Source of the DNA: Branchiostoma floridae
Taxonomy: Eukaryota > Chordata > Leptocardii > Amphioxiformes > Branchiostomatidae
Direction of reading: 5' to 3'
Length of the DNA: 64,000 nucleotides
Assembly: GCF_000003815.2 (NCBI RefSeq)
Contig: NC_049987.1
Location: 14,106,266-14,170,265 of the forward strand
Both the position numbers and the translations under genes were made by a program. Below the pieces are notes generated by a model that had not been told where the DNA came from, did not search any database, and saw only the letters and a program-made list of their open reading frames with translations. The number at the start of each line of letters is the position of its first letter. Position 1 is the stretch's first letter. Positions 15,753 through 40,767 of the stretch are shown here, in pieces.

Positions 15753-17433
15753 AGATACACACCTGCCTGGCCGGAATCTATGTGTTACTGCGTCATAACC
15801 AACGTGGAACAGGGACTTCTGATTGGTCCGCGGCGCCTGGATAATGGAAAATCATGACGACTTTGGCATGGGGAAAACATGAAAATGGCTAACATGAGAG
15901 AAATGGCTGCATGGTGGCGCTTCTAGCTAGTTTCACAAGCGAGAAAACAAAACATGAATGTAAAATGATAAGAGCAATGAGTTAAGGATTTAGGCAGTAC
16001 AAAAATTAATATTTCCAATGCTGTATTCAGTACTAAAGCGCATATAGCAAAACCCGTCCGCTGTACGGCGTAGGTATACAGAGCAGAGTGATTTCTTAAA
16101 TATAATCAAGTTCTAATGAGAGGCAACATCTGTTTCAAAAAGAGATACCCCCAATTCAGTTCTCACGGATCTTACGTGCCTGCACGTCATAAGCGCACAG
16201 CATATCGAGTATGATTAAACCCCCCCTCCCCATTTCAAAACAATAACGGAGACGTTGATAAGTTGAAATGTGTCGATTCATCGTACGATCATCGTACGAT
16301 CGCAAACCGAGAGCACTCTTGGGGAAGTCGTGCATACGTAGGTCGTACAGAATGCTGCTTTCTCGTTGCGGAGACGACTGTCTTATATCCTTCCTTTCAG
16401 CGACCTAAGACGATTGAGGCCGTAGACAAGGATTGAATATTATATATTTTAGACTTTCTCATTTGTTATTTGCCATATTCTTGGCCCGAAACTGTGGGGA
16501 AGCACAGCAAGGTTACACAGTACTGTAGGGAGTACTTTTTAACGATTTACCTGTTTTCCCCTCCTTATCACTACGTCACATTGGGCCATGTTGATTTGGT
16601 TTATATGGACGACATCCTCTGGGAACCATAAAACTGATGCGAGCGTACGAATTAAAAAAAGACAACAACATTTGTCCAAAGTCATCTAAGTGGTCAGGAA
16701 GGTTGAACAAATGACTGAACAAACAGAGTATGGTATACTGGACAATAGATTCATCATTTTTGTTCATCTTCTTTGACCTTGGAATATTTTATGACACCAG
16801 TATACGTTTCCCGATATCTTTTTGCAATCTACGGCATATACTAGTATATCTGCTTATTTTGTACCTGATTAGTACAATTTACAGTATGGTTGAAAACGTT
16901 TGTGGAAACGACCGAAAATTGATGTGCGTCCGGACGACATCTATATAATCAAATCCACATAGTCTTGATGATATCAAAAGTCCCCCATTGGAAGTTATCG
17001 TCCTTCAATCAAATGGGCTAGAAGTCGAAAAATAGTAGCACTAATATATCTGTTTACCCGGGTGCCATGCACCAAAACAACGTATTATAAATAAGATAAT
17101 ATTCCCATGCTCCACTTACGGTGTCGGGTCAAAGGTTAGCCAACATAACAGACGTTGTGATTTTAGTATCTGCCGTGCAATGACAGAGTTACCCTCATCT
17201 TTTGTATATTTGCGTGGGTGGAAATATTGACCCAATTTATTCATGTTATTGTGCTTTTTTCCTCTTTGGAAATACTTCTATGTACTTGTATACCCTACAT
17301 ATGAAGTGTATTTGCAAGTTCGTGCCCGAGGGCTAATTGCAAGTACATGGTATGAACATAGTAGATATACAAGTGACAATAAACAATTATAAACAATATT
17401 CTACTCTAATAGTAGTACTAGTGTTGGCTATTT

Positions 17434-17913
17434 CTAATCAGGTTGGGTTTGACTTCTTTTTTGGAAGCAGAGGGAGACAAAAAGCCCCACCTTTTCTAAA
17501 ATTTGTGGGTTCTGCGATTTCAAGAGAAAAGTGGCTTTCTGTTCGTCTGTCAATGTGGGGAAGTTGGGATAAGTCTTTGTGACTTCTCTAAACAGAGTGA
17601 TTCTTTCGGTTTCGTTGTATGAACATTTGGAAATGAAATGTGTTTCGTCTCCCACTACTTTAGATGTACAGCATTTACAAATTCTTTCACACACTGGTAA
17701 TCTCTTATATCTCCCTCTTTCTACTTCAAGAGGATGAGCGTTAATTCTGACTTTGCTTATTGCGGAGCGCAGCTCGAAATCAACTAGTTCTAGGTACTTC
17801 TCTCTAGCGTATACAGATTTACAAGTTTTGTAGAACCTCAGCTTACCGGTATCTATACTTATATTATGTAGAGACGTCTGGATATACATATTGGTAATTC
17901 TATACATAGACAT
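17434..17913 (-). pseudogene. LINE-type reverse transcriptase C-terminal remnant
   Basis: The minus-strand frame encodes about 159 residues resembling the domain after the reverse transcriptase in many metazoan non-LTR elements. Visible markers are ISKVRINAHPLEVERGRYK, then a Cys cluster (CERICKCC), then GDETHFISKC followed by tyrosine- and arginine-rich sequence. No polymerase core or endonuclease was seen nearby, so it is a 5'-truncated relic. Assignment rests on recalled pattern, not a search. Confidence 0.6.
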
Positions 17914-19041
17914 TGTGTCATGAAAAGATTTTATGTTCGTTTGTGAGGAAATAAATTATGTCGTCAACATGCTGATGGAGGACTCATTTATCTCTCTGTT
18001 TCCGTCTGTAACTTAGAAATAAAGCGGCAAACTTACTAAAATAAATTGAGTACTTTTCAAAGTGTGTTGCCGCGGCACCTGGACTTGATGAAACTGTGCT
18101 TCAGTCTTTTGTATGAGAGCCATTTTGAAATTCCTGGCTTACTGTTACTTCACATTATTGTCATAGTTTACATTAGGCCAATGTCATGAACTTGGCATAT
18201 TCTTACGTAGCCTATTTGACACACTATTCGCAAAGAATACCACCAGTGACACAGAACTGCGGTGAAGCATTTTTATTGCATTTATCCTACTGATAGATAA
18301 AAGATGAAAAACTAAAAGAGAAGGCGTCATATCGTGTCATTGCTAACTTGTTTGTGCCATTGCGTTATTGTTTGCTTACTCCTCTGTATGATTATAATAT
18401 AGAGTTTATGGCAATAACCAAATGTTTTAGGACATATTTGTTTACAGATAAGCATTTTGTTGACTTATGACTAGGCGTGGTACATGGCTTGTACTTGGAT
18501 TCTACAAACGATGACATTATTCAGAGATAGGATGACTAAAGTATTTGGAATGTTTTTACTTATTTCACAACAAGATGGCGGATCGACATAAATAATCAGC
18601 AACACTACATTCCAAAAGAAGGAGAAGATAAATAATTCTACGGTTTCTCTCGCAGTCGCTAGCGAGGATACGTATCACCATGTCTCGCCCCACTTAAGGC
18701 CCCTGGCACCGTCGATATATGAATACATGTTGTTACGAAACCAGAATTTGCATGATTGGTATTTTTTCTGTTGAAAGGGGTAAGAATTTTCTTATACAAC
18801 TTATCAGAAATGTCGTGGACTGTTTCGGTTGTAGAGAGTTCTGCAAGTGAACTTCACATGCACAGATGTGTCAAAAAGTTCTAACTGTTGAGTTAAACGT
18901 ACAATGTACGGAACCAGATCGTGTCTATATGATGATAAAGACTTGTTTTTACATGAAGAGGGAATTACAATAGATTCTTGCTTAAAAGTAAACCGACTAG
19001 GTGAGTCTTGGGGGTGGGGTGGCGGCGGTACTTTGTGCAGC

Positions 19042-22743
<3,702 letters not shown>

Positions 22744-22879
22744 GATGGTAGCTGAAATAGAAGAAGAGATACCGCCGCTGTAAATCATAATTCTCGTGTA
22801 GATGTGATCAAACAGTACCTACGATTTGCATAAATCGCAACACGCGTTCTGCTTGAAACATAACCATGACTTGTTTCAT

Positions 22880-25800
22880 ACTGTTTGAAAACTCGCTATA
22901 CTGTGATGCGCCTTTCGGTGACACCGAGGACAGGCAGTTTTCTGTCAATGAACCAAAGAATTTTCATGTTGTCGGTAAGATATCGAAGTATGATGTATGG
23001 GGAGGTGTCGCAAGGTTTGGTGAAGAACTGGTTTGTATTGTAGGTCCGCGTGGGAAATAAATCTGTGTAGCGAAGGGATGAAAGTATTTGCCTCAACCAT
23101 AGACAGCTGTGACATATGGTAATGTTATATACCATATAAAAGATATAATTCGAACCTTGATAAAGCACTTTGACATCCAAGATATCTTATACCGTAAAGG
23201 CAAGATTGCCCTGATGTTACCAGGGATTAGATACCGTCGCAGAGGAAGAAATTTACGAATACCCGACATGTTGTTCCAAGTTACCACGGATTCGCGCGCG
23301 GGGACGAAGAAAGATATAACAGAGTGTCCAACATGAAGGTATGAGGGGAACGCCTACTTTTGTACCCGTGAGAAATTGTAAGTTGTGTGGCAATCATGGC
23401 AAATGAGAACACAAATAGCTACCTGAGCCTCGGAGTTATGAAACTCGCCGCTACCTGAAAAATTTACCGTTACAAAACTTGAAGGGTAACAAATGATAAA
23501 TATAATTGCGCAGTGATTCAAGTGAAGACCAGTAGGCTGGGCGGTAGGACACGCCATAGTTAAGAGTGTGCATTCCGGTGTGGAAAATAGCAAAGTCTCG
23601 CGAGATTACCAAGGGGTTTGGGGTGTGACGCAGAAGAAAATGATTACAGAAAAACGGCCCAAAAATCCTGTTTGTAAAAGTGGATTCCCAGTTCCGAAAA
23701 AAATTACCTTTCTTTTTCCTGCATTTGCTTGCTTTAAAAAGCCCTAGTTACGGTTGCAAATAGAACTTCTCGGTTTTTAACTAAAACATTGCGGTGTGGG
23801 GAGGTAACGTTTAACAGTGCTGAAGATCTGAACTTTACCAGACATGTGCAGATCACGGTATTCTTTAATGATTGTCACTGAATTTTTTCGGAAGTTTGCT
23901 GACAAAAAATCAGATACAATCTAATCGGCCAACAAGCCACACCATTTTACGCAAGATAGTTTAGTCAGTAGAATGTTTAAACAGAACGTGTAACGGGACA
24001 AACGCAGGAAAGTTCAGACAGTTGAAGGTGAAGATAGAAACTACTCGCGACGCACAGATAAATATTCTGACTGAAAGAAATTCCATACCTGTTTGTGAGC
24101 AGTTTGATGTGCGGGAACAGAAGAATTTTCGTGTCGTCAGTCAGAAACTAAAGTTGAGAATGGAGCGGTGTCGTACGGTACTAGTTTGTATTGTGTGTCC
24201 AACGTGGGAAAGAAATCTGTGTAGGCGGAGGGATGAAGTCTTCCGCTAAACTACAAGCGGGGAGGGGGCATAGGGGAAAATTTCCATTTTACCGCCGTAA
24301 TTTAAAATATCTGTTAATATTTTGCTTTGTATCCTGATATTTTGACATTTACGATGTATTCTAGCGTAAAAGGAGCTCTACGGACAGCACAGATTTGACA
24401 TCGGTGCGGTGGGACGAATATCTTAGGTGTGCGCCATGTTGGATTGATGGGAAACGCCCCTTCTGTACGCATGAGAATAGTATACCGTCGTCCATCTTCC
24501 ACGTCACACGGATAGCTACAAATGTAACTTTAGTAATGAAACCCGCCGATACACGGAATGTTTACCGACCGCGTTTTCTGGTCCGTTACGAGCCTCTGAG
24601 GCAATCTAATCATTTATAAGTTCACAGAACAGTGTTAGACCTCTCGGTAGGACCAAGGAGGTTAAAAATCTTGGTAGGACACTTCATAGATAAGTTTGCC
24701 TTGCTGTGGAGAACAGCAAAGTCTCGCGAGATTACAACGGGATTACAAGGCGTGACACAGCAGAAAATATGGACAGGAAATTATTCTTTTCAAAAGTCGG
24801 TTTTTATTCCCAAGTTTTACCATTCGTATTCTTGTCTTAACACCGTTTTTAAAACTCTCCATGTACCGTTTGAGATAGAATTCCGCCTTTAAACCTAACC
24901 ATTAGTCCATTACGGAGTGGGAGGGCGACATTATCTAACAATGCCGAACTTTTAACCGGAAAACAAAGAAACGCGGAAATGCTGGGCTTGGCACACGAGC
25001 AGAACAAAAATGTGGATATGTCGCCATTCTTTAATGACTGTCATTACATAAGAATGAATTTCTTTCTGTAGTTTTTAAAAGAAAAATCGAATGCGACCAA
25101 TCGAAAAGCCCGTCACGCACGCAGTATTAGACAGTAAAAGGTGAGGATAGAGACGACTCGGGCCTACAAATGAATATCCGTACTTAATGAAACTCCGTTC
25201 CTGCCTGTGAGCGGTTTGCTCTGCGGAACCCGAAGAATGTTTGTGTCGTCGATCATAGAACGAAACAGCGAATGGGAGAGGTGTCGTAGGGTTTGGTGAA
25301 GAACTAGTTTTCTATTGCAGGTCCACGTGAGAAAGGAGTTTGTAATGGCGGACCTATGGACCCTTCTGCCAAACTATAGACCAGCGAGGAGCTTATAGCG
25401 ATCTTTGCATTGTACTGTAGTGATTTTTAATGTATGGCAAAATTTATTTTGTATCTTGATAAAACAATGGATATCCACGATGTTTCAGAGCTTCAAGAGA
25501 GCCTTCAGCTCAAGTTACCACGGATTCGGCACCGGTGCGGGGGACGCATATCCCAGAGTATCCAACATGTTGCTTTGATGGGGACGCTCGACGTTGTGTT
25601 CTAATAACATGAACACTTCGTCCATCTGCCGCGTCACACGAATTTTCAGCTCAGGAGTTATGAAACTCGACGCTGTATTAGCATACTCGAAATGTTTAAC
25701 GTGCACCGTCCGCGTTTTCTAGTCCATTACAATTGTCCAAAGAGGGTCAAATGATAGATCTAAGTACACAGAACAGCTTTAAGGTGGCAGTAGGGCGCTC

Positions 25801-28080
25801 CACATTTCAGTGTGTTCATTCTGCCGAAAATTGAAAAGTCTCGCGAGATTACAACGCAGATTTAAGGCTGTGACGCAGCAGAAAATAGCGACAGAAAAAT
25901 AGCCCAAAATCCTAGTAAGTTTTTCATTTTACTGCTATAATTGAGAATACATGACAAAAAGTTTACTTTGTATCTTAGAAAGGCACTTTGACATCATGAC
26001 GTTAACAGGACCCTCAGGTTACGTTCTTGACACCGGGACAGGGAACAAATATGCCAGGGTGTGCCTGACAGGGTTTGATGGGAAACGCCCAGTTTAGCAC
26101 TCGTGAGAAATCTGATATTTTGTTGCAACTGTGACACGTAAGAATCTGCCACGTCACATGAATTTGTAGATATAAAACTCATCATACCACATGAAATGTT
26201 TACCAACCGCGTTTTTACTTTGTTACAACTATTTGAAGGGTGACGAATGATAGATGTAAGTACCATGATTTAAATGAACAACGTTAGGCCGGCTGGAACG
26301 ACTGATCATAGTTACGAGTTTACTTTCTGTCGAAAATAGCGCAAGATTACTACGGGTTTAGGGTGCGACACAGTAGAAAAAAACACAGAAACAGTAAAAA
26401 AGATCCTGTTTGGATTCCAAGTTCCGACAAAGCCACCCTAGCACTTGCATTGCTTTGTATTATAAGGCCATAGTTAGTAAGTTACTGTTGCCAATAGAAC
26501 TTAGCCGGTTTTAACCAAAACATTGATGCGTGGGAAGGTCTCCCTGAACAGCAATGGAGATCTGATCTTTGACAGACATGTGCATATCACAGATTTCTTT
26601 GGTTTTCGTGATAGCAAAGCGATGAATTCCGATCGGTAGTTTACTTACAAAAAATGAGATGCAATCTAATCGACCAACGACTCGTGCCATTGTACGCAAG
26701 ATAGTTTAGACAGGAGAATGTTAGTTTAAACAGTAGAAGTTGTCTCGGGGCAAACGCAGGAGAGGTTAGACAATAGAAGATAAAGATAGAGAGATCGGCG
26801 CGCACGAATAGATATTTGTACTGAATGAAACTCCATACCTGTTTGTGAGCAGTTTGTTGCACGGTAACGGAAGAATTTTCGTGTCGTCAGTCAGAAACCA
26901 AAGTTACAAATGGACTGGTGTCGTACGGTACTAGTTTGTGTTGTAGGCCAAACGTGGGAAAGAAATCTGTGACGAAGCCTTCGGCTAAACCACAAGCCAG
27001 CGTGTAACGGGGATATATGGCAAGTCCCCCATTTTACTACTGCACTTCTAAATTGCAGATAAAAGTTTTATTTTGTATCTTGATATTTTTACATCCACGA
27101 TGTTTTATAGCCGCGGTTAAGAGAGCCTTCAGGTTAGCAAGGATTCAATACCACCGAGTAGGACGAATATCGAATATCCCTGGCAGGGTGTGCGACATGT
27201 TGGCTAGGTGGGAAACGCCTCTTTTTTTGGTACGCATGAAAATTACACCGTCCATCTTCCACGTCACACGGATAGCTACTGTACATATAACGTTTAGTAT
27301 AAGGAATCCCGCCGCTACTCGAAATGTTTACCGACCGCGTTTTCTGGATCCAATTTAATCGCAAGAGATTCATTTAAGTGCACAGAACAGTGTTAGACCT
27401 CTCGGTAGGACACTTTGGGCTTGCTGTGGAGGTCAGCAAAGTCTCGCGAGATTACAACGGGATTACAAAGTGTGACGCAGCAGAAAATTTCGACAGAAAA
27501 TTATTCTATTCAAAAGTGGGTTCCTATTCCAAAGTTCTATTTTTCTTAGTTTTGCTTTAAATTTACACATTGTTTAAAACTCTCCGGTTACCGTTTGAGG
27601 TAGAATTCCGCTCCTGAGCCCCTTAAACCAAAACCGTTTGCGGAGTGGGAGGGTGACATGACCTAATTTGGTTCTAACAATGCCGAACTTTTCAACCGGA
27701 AAACAAAGAAACGCGGAAATGCTGGGCTTGGCACACGAGCAGAACAAAAAATGTACTAATTTCGTCATTTCTTGATGACTGTCATTATTTAAGAACGGAT
27801 TTCTTCCGGATGTTTGCTAGCGAAAGACCAAATGCGACAAGCGCCCAATCAGACACATCAAGTTTAGACAGTACAGGTTGTGAATAGAGACCACTTGGGG
27901 CTACAAATGAATATTCTTAATGAAAGTCCGTACCTGTTTTTGAGCGGTTTGCTGTGCAGATCCCGAAGAATTGTCGTGTCGTCAGTCAGAATCCGAAGTT
28001 GCGAGTGGAGCGGTGTCGTAAGATTTGGATTGTAGGTCCGCGTGGGAAAATATCAGAGTAGGCGGAGTCAAGAAACATTT
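22880..28080. repeat. Tandem array of diverged ~1.1 kb units
   Basis: At least four units and a partial repeat the same landmarks in order. One is 'gaagaattttcgtgtcgtc' or variants at about 22962, 24118, 25230, 26868 and 27964. Another is 'ggtttg(t)attgtagg..cgtgggaaa' about 90 bp later; then 'gaaatgtttaccgaccgcg' variants; and 'gtctcgcgagattac' at 23595, 24721, 25838 and 27441. Spacing is 1.09-1.17 kb, with one 1.6 kb interval containing an internal partial duplication. Short open frames are not conserved between units, so no coding role is proposed. The array occupies the 5' flank or 5' UTR intron of CatL-2. Confidence 0.85.
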
Positions 28081-28426
28081 CCATCAACACCAGACACGTT
28101 TTTTTTATGCCGCGATATTCAAATATGTCGTACATGTACATAATTCCCATAGAAGAGCGACTGTGAACTACCTGTTTCACTCGTACTAGATACAGGCAAG
28201 ATTTTCTCCATGATGGCACTTCAGCACCATGGAGCATAGATCTCCTCACTCTGACATGCTAAAAAGTGTCCTTTTTGTGATGTTTGGCCATCGGTCCTCC
28301 GATATGAAGTGATGCGGAAATCACGACGTATGGAGCTCATAAAGTCTCCTATGTGCTGAGACGACCGCTTTAGGCTCCAGACGTGTCCGGAGGACCGCAG
28401 TCAGAGGGTGTATCCCTGCGCCACAT

Positions 28427-28460
28427 CTTTATATACTTTGGGGTCAAAAGGTCAATGACC
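28427..28460 (-). promoter_or_regulatory. Candidate TATA box with DR2-type element (possible CatL-2 promoter)
   Basis: Minus strand reads TATATAAAG at 28427-28435, as in the CatL-1 promoter. Just upstream, plus-strand 28441-28454 reads GGGTCA-AA-AGGTCA, a direct repeat of nuclear receptor half-sites, followed by an inverted TGACC. If it drives CatL-2, its 5' UTR intron is over 5 kb and contains the tandem array. No single convincing splice donor was found downstream, so the link is weak. Confidence 0.35.
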
Positions 28461-29469
28461 GAACAGAATACATTGTGTAGATAGAAAATGTGAACGGATC
28501 TTGCTATTATTTTGTGACATCAATAATAGTCTAGCTCCAGTTTGCTAGTCTGATCGTATCGCTCAAGGCGGAATTTGACTCCCCCGAAGTTGATTTGTGA
28601 AAAGTATAACGGGCTGATACGCAGGCGACTTTTAACGACCAGCAAACAACCTAGCCTCGCCGACCAACTCCCAAACTGACGACTAGGTTCCAACCAAGGC
28701 ATATAGTGGGTGGGGAGGACATGGTCGGCTATGTACACTTAACTTTCGGGTTGAACGTCAAGTTGATGTGAAGGAAGGCCTTTACGAGATGGCCTGCAGT
28801 TAAGACTTAGTCTGATAACGAAAGGGTAAAACATTTGGTAAACAAAAAACAAAAGAAAACGGAGTTATAGGTGTCGATAAAAGTTTAGTGAAATCTTTAC
28901 TAGGCAAGAAAAGGCGCTGTTCTGTAGAGTCTACACATCATTTCTAACAAGAGATAAACTACAAAATTTAGACTAGTTAGCGATATAAAAGCACGATTGT
29001 TTCTAATAAGAAATGCTCAACATTTTCTCAATACTAATGGGATAGTTGTGCCGTATTACTATTGCAAAGGTGTCCCGACAGCTGTGTAAACTAAAAGTTA
29101 AGAAATTTGATAACCAAGTACTCAGTATTCACATAATTGTATTTTCATACATTTTACAATAAGCATTCAAACACCCAGTGTTGTGGCAGGGCGTTTCTAA
29201 TACGTCGCTAGATTTTAAATCTTCGAAACGTTTTCCTACATCGAGTAATGCGTTAAGCTATTCTACTCAACAGTTCAAAAGAATGTAGAACTGTGTGTGA
29301 TCCGTTTTCTTAACTGTTGGCTTATTACTCTTGAATAGTTGCGAGTAATTATCGACCATCTTGTATTCGTCAACAGTAGTTCAAAATCGGAACATGCTTC
29401 ATTCTTAAAATCTGAATTCCAGGCTACATTTGTTGTGTCTATGATTCTGTGGGATTTGCTGTGTAAAGT
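28461..29469. other. Spacer 3' of CatL-3
   Basis: AT-rich sequence without recognised genes; it includes the CatL-3 3' UTR, whose poly(A) signal I could not fix. Confidence 0.4.
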
Positions 29470-34330
<4,861 letters not shown>

Positions 34331-35230
34331 GATGACAGCTGGCAAGACAATGGTAAACATGTTAGGTTGTGTAAAGAAGTAAAGTCCATAGATATATATG
34401 ATCGGACTTTTACCTTAGTTATATAAGGATCCCATGACGCATCTACGTTCTGTATTGATTAGGGACAATGAAGAGGTAAGGAAGGGGGAAAATTGGTAAA
34501 TTTCAAAATTATTGCTCTGGAAACTTTCGAATAAAAGGAGCCGAGGAGAATTCTTGAACAAGAATATGTAAAAAATGAGGAGGGAACAAAACTGTACTAG
34601 CTTTTTACATGAAAAAATGCTACAGACTTTTGAGCACCGCTTCATGATTTTACGGTTCTCATCATAAATTATATCTATATATATCCAAGCCCTTTTTCGC
34701 CAATGAAGATTAGACGTCCAGGTAGTACGATATGCTAAATAGCAGTTACTCAAGCAATTGGATATGATTTAAGAAACGGTGAGGCGTTTTAAATAGTAAC
34801 TTTACGTACTCGATAGAGGTCCCTTTCTCCTGGAGGAGATAGTTGAACGACTAAATTAGATTTGTATGGCCCACGACTTTATACGTTGAATATATATATG
34901 ATCCATGATGTGTGATTCGAAAGACAACAAAATAGAAAAAGAAAACTACAGAAATTACTTTTTTTCACAAATGAAATTAGTTTCTACATAAGGAATTCGT
35001 ATAATAGCGCATCGTTCTAAGTGTAGAGGATTTGTCTTTTTTAAACTAGAGTGACAAGGTAGGGGCGTCAAAGTTGTGTCCTCAAGGGTCCAGAGGTCAA
35101 GACTAACTCCTTTTAGACTAGTCTGTACTTAGACAAACATGTTAGACTAAATTTGTTCCTACTCGGTCTAAGGCATGATCTGCTCGTACCGTTTTGTGAC
35201 GTACTGCATTCTGAAACGTTACATTGTTTT

Positions 35231-35610
35231 CAAAACCAGAGGGTCGTGAAGTTAAAACCAACCGTGGAACGACACAGTCTGGTGGTTTGTTGGAACGTTC
35301 ACTTTTGTCAGAACAAGACAGAACGCAGCCGGCCATTTTAGTAGGCGAACATTTTTGTACAGGGCTCAAATGTGCATGTGTGTAGTCCCGAACAACTTGG
35401 ACAGACTCAACTTCTTTGTCAGTTGTAAAGGGTTAAGAATTAAAACCGGCCGTGGAGTTAACGATACAGCCTGATTTGTTAGAACATTCACAAGTAAGAA
35501 CAAAACAGAACTTAGCCATTTTAGTATGCTGACATTTTGTACAGTGGTCAAAATGTGCATATGTGTAGTACTAGTGCCGAACAACTTGGACAAACTCACC
35601 TTTATTATCA
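35231..35610 (+). repeat. Two ~189-bp tandem units over the CatL-3 first-exon border
   Basis: Blocks repeat with a 189-bp period: 'gttaaaacc.accgtgga' / 'attaaaaccggccgtgga', 'gccattttagta', 'gtgcat.tgtgtagt' and 'cgaacaacttggaca' (35388 and 35577). The second unit contains the CatL-3 5' UTR splice donor; in the first, the matching position is mutated. Confidence 0.85.
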
Positions 35611-35667
35611 GTTGAATTTCTAGAACAGGGGAGCGCCGCTTGTCTGAGTGAGGAGTTGAATCGAGTG
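35600..35667 (-). other. Noncoding first exon of CatL-3 (5' UTR)
   Basis: Donor AAAG|GTGAGT ends at 35600 on the minus strand; the acceptor (TTGCCAG) is at 34339, 8 nt before the ATG. The 5' limit is estimated from the TATA box. Confidence 0.65.
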
Positions 35668-35692
35668 ACAAGGAATTCAGGTCTCGTGACTG

Positions 35693-35699
35693 TTTTATA
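35693..35699 (-). promoter_or_regulatory. TATA box of CatL-3
   Basis: TATAAAA on the minus strand. Upstream at about 35713-35721 is GTCACATGG, an E-box that matches CLEAR only weakly. Confidence 0.65.
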
Positions 35700-35721
35700 G
35701 CAGCCAGGGGGACCATGTGAC

Positions 35722-36687
35722 TGTTGACTTTACCCAGGTGACGCCAGGTTACCCCGAGGTGACGCAAACAAAGTCCACCATCTTGTGACTTAAATCAATA
35801 TGGCGGCAATGCTTTGTCATCATGGCTTGCCAACACAGCTACGTTTACTTATAGAGGGGTTAACTTATTATTACTTTTAATCTTGAATATCTTTAAGATA
35901 TCTGAATATATTATCAAGAAAGTAAAAGATATGGATACGGAAGGTAAGAGCAACAGACTCCCTTTTCCACTTTGGAGAGTTAATGGATTTAGTACATGTA
36001 CTTTTATGCCAAAAGGTTTCAATGGTGGTATAGTGAGAGGTGGTTACTTGCCTTACCAAAGTTAATGGCCACCTTTGTAGCTTTTGTGCTGTAATTGTTT
36101 TTTGTTTTGAGGAACGTTATAACGCGTTACGGTAAAAGACGTAACATAGCTCGTCCTTGTGCGATGTTTTCTGCTGATTTGACGGTTTTATAGTGTCTTT
36201 GCGATTGTTTGTCTTGCTCAAAGGTTTGATAATACAAAGGTCATCACATACAACGGACGGCTCTCTATACACATTGGCCCATAATTGGAACTGTGCTCAT
36301 TTGCATATCTCTGGACAGATTTAATACGACACTGATTTAGTTGAAGAAGTGAGAAACACAACAGCACGACATCAGTAACTTTTACTGAGAGCCCGATCTC
36401 ATGCGTCGTAAGATCGTCGTACGATAGCCGTGCATATTTTATGCAAAATGTACGAGACTGTCTCAGATCATCGTCGACGGTGTGGTTCTGTCACGGTCTA
36501 CAAAAGTGGTCATGCGGTTACTGACTTCAAGTACAGAGTGTTGCGTCATGTTGCTGTTCACTGCATATGAAACGCAGATATAATCTAGATCGTAATTGCA
36601 TATGTCTACACGTACCACAGAGATATAGCATCGTCCTATTATAGTAGATAAAGCTCGAGTAATACGTACAAATTCCATTTTGTAAAG
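35722..36687. other. Spacer between CatL-3 and CatL-4
   Basis: No gene seen. The sequence is AT-rich, with a GCCGCCATA-like motif (complement of 'tatggcggc') near 35800. Confidence 0.4.
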
Positions 36688-36693
36688 TTTATT
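36688..36693 (-). terminator. AATAAA poly(A) signal, CatL-4
   Basis: Canonical AATAAA on the minus strand about 270 nt beyond the CatL-4 stop codon. Confidence 0.55.
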
Positions 36694-36959
36694 TGTCTCA
36701 GTAAAATGAAAATCAACATAGTCGGGGCACTACACTGATTTGTATGTAAACACTGTTAAGAAATATGTAAATGACGAAGATTAATTTTGAAGGCATCAAG
36801 GTGAACCAGCACCGCTAAACAAGAACCTTTAACTATAAACGTTGTTGTGAATATATTTCTTCAGGAAATGGCCATTCAAATCAAGAGAGTAAGGTTTATC
36901 TAATCAAGGAGTCAAATCATCATAGAAGAAACATGGCGACATGAGTAGTATAGTGAGAG

Positions 36960-40767
<3,808 letters not shown>

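Larger units (their letters stand above)
13968..19041. other. Spacer between receptor gene and CatL-2
   Basis: No intact gene is supported. It holds a local duplication (14603-14830), a long hairpin (15194-15366), a CCAAT-bearing hairpin (15684-15752) and a LINE fragment (17434-17913). The rest is AT-rich and featureless to my reading. AATAAA occurs on the minus strand near 18268, a possible distal poly(A) signal for CatL-2. Confidence 0.5.
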
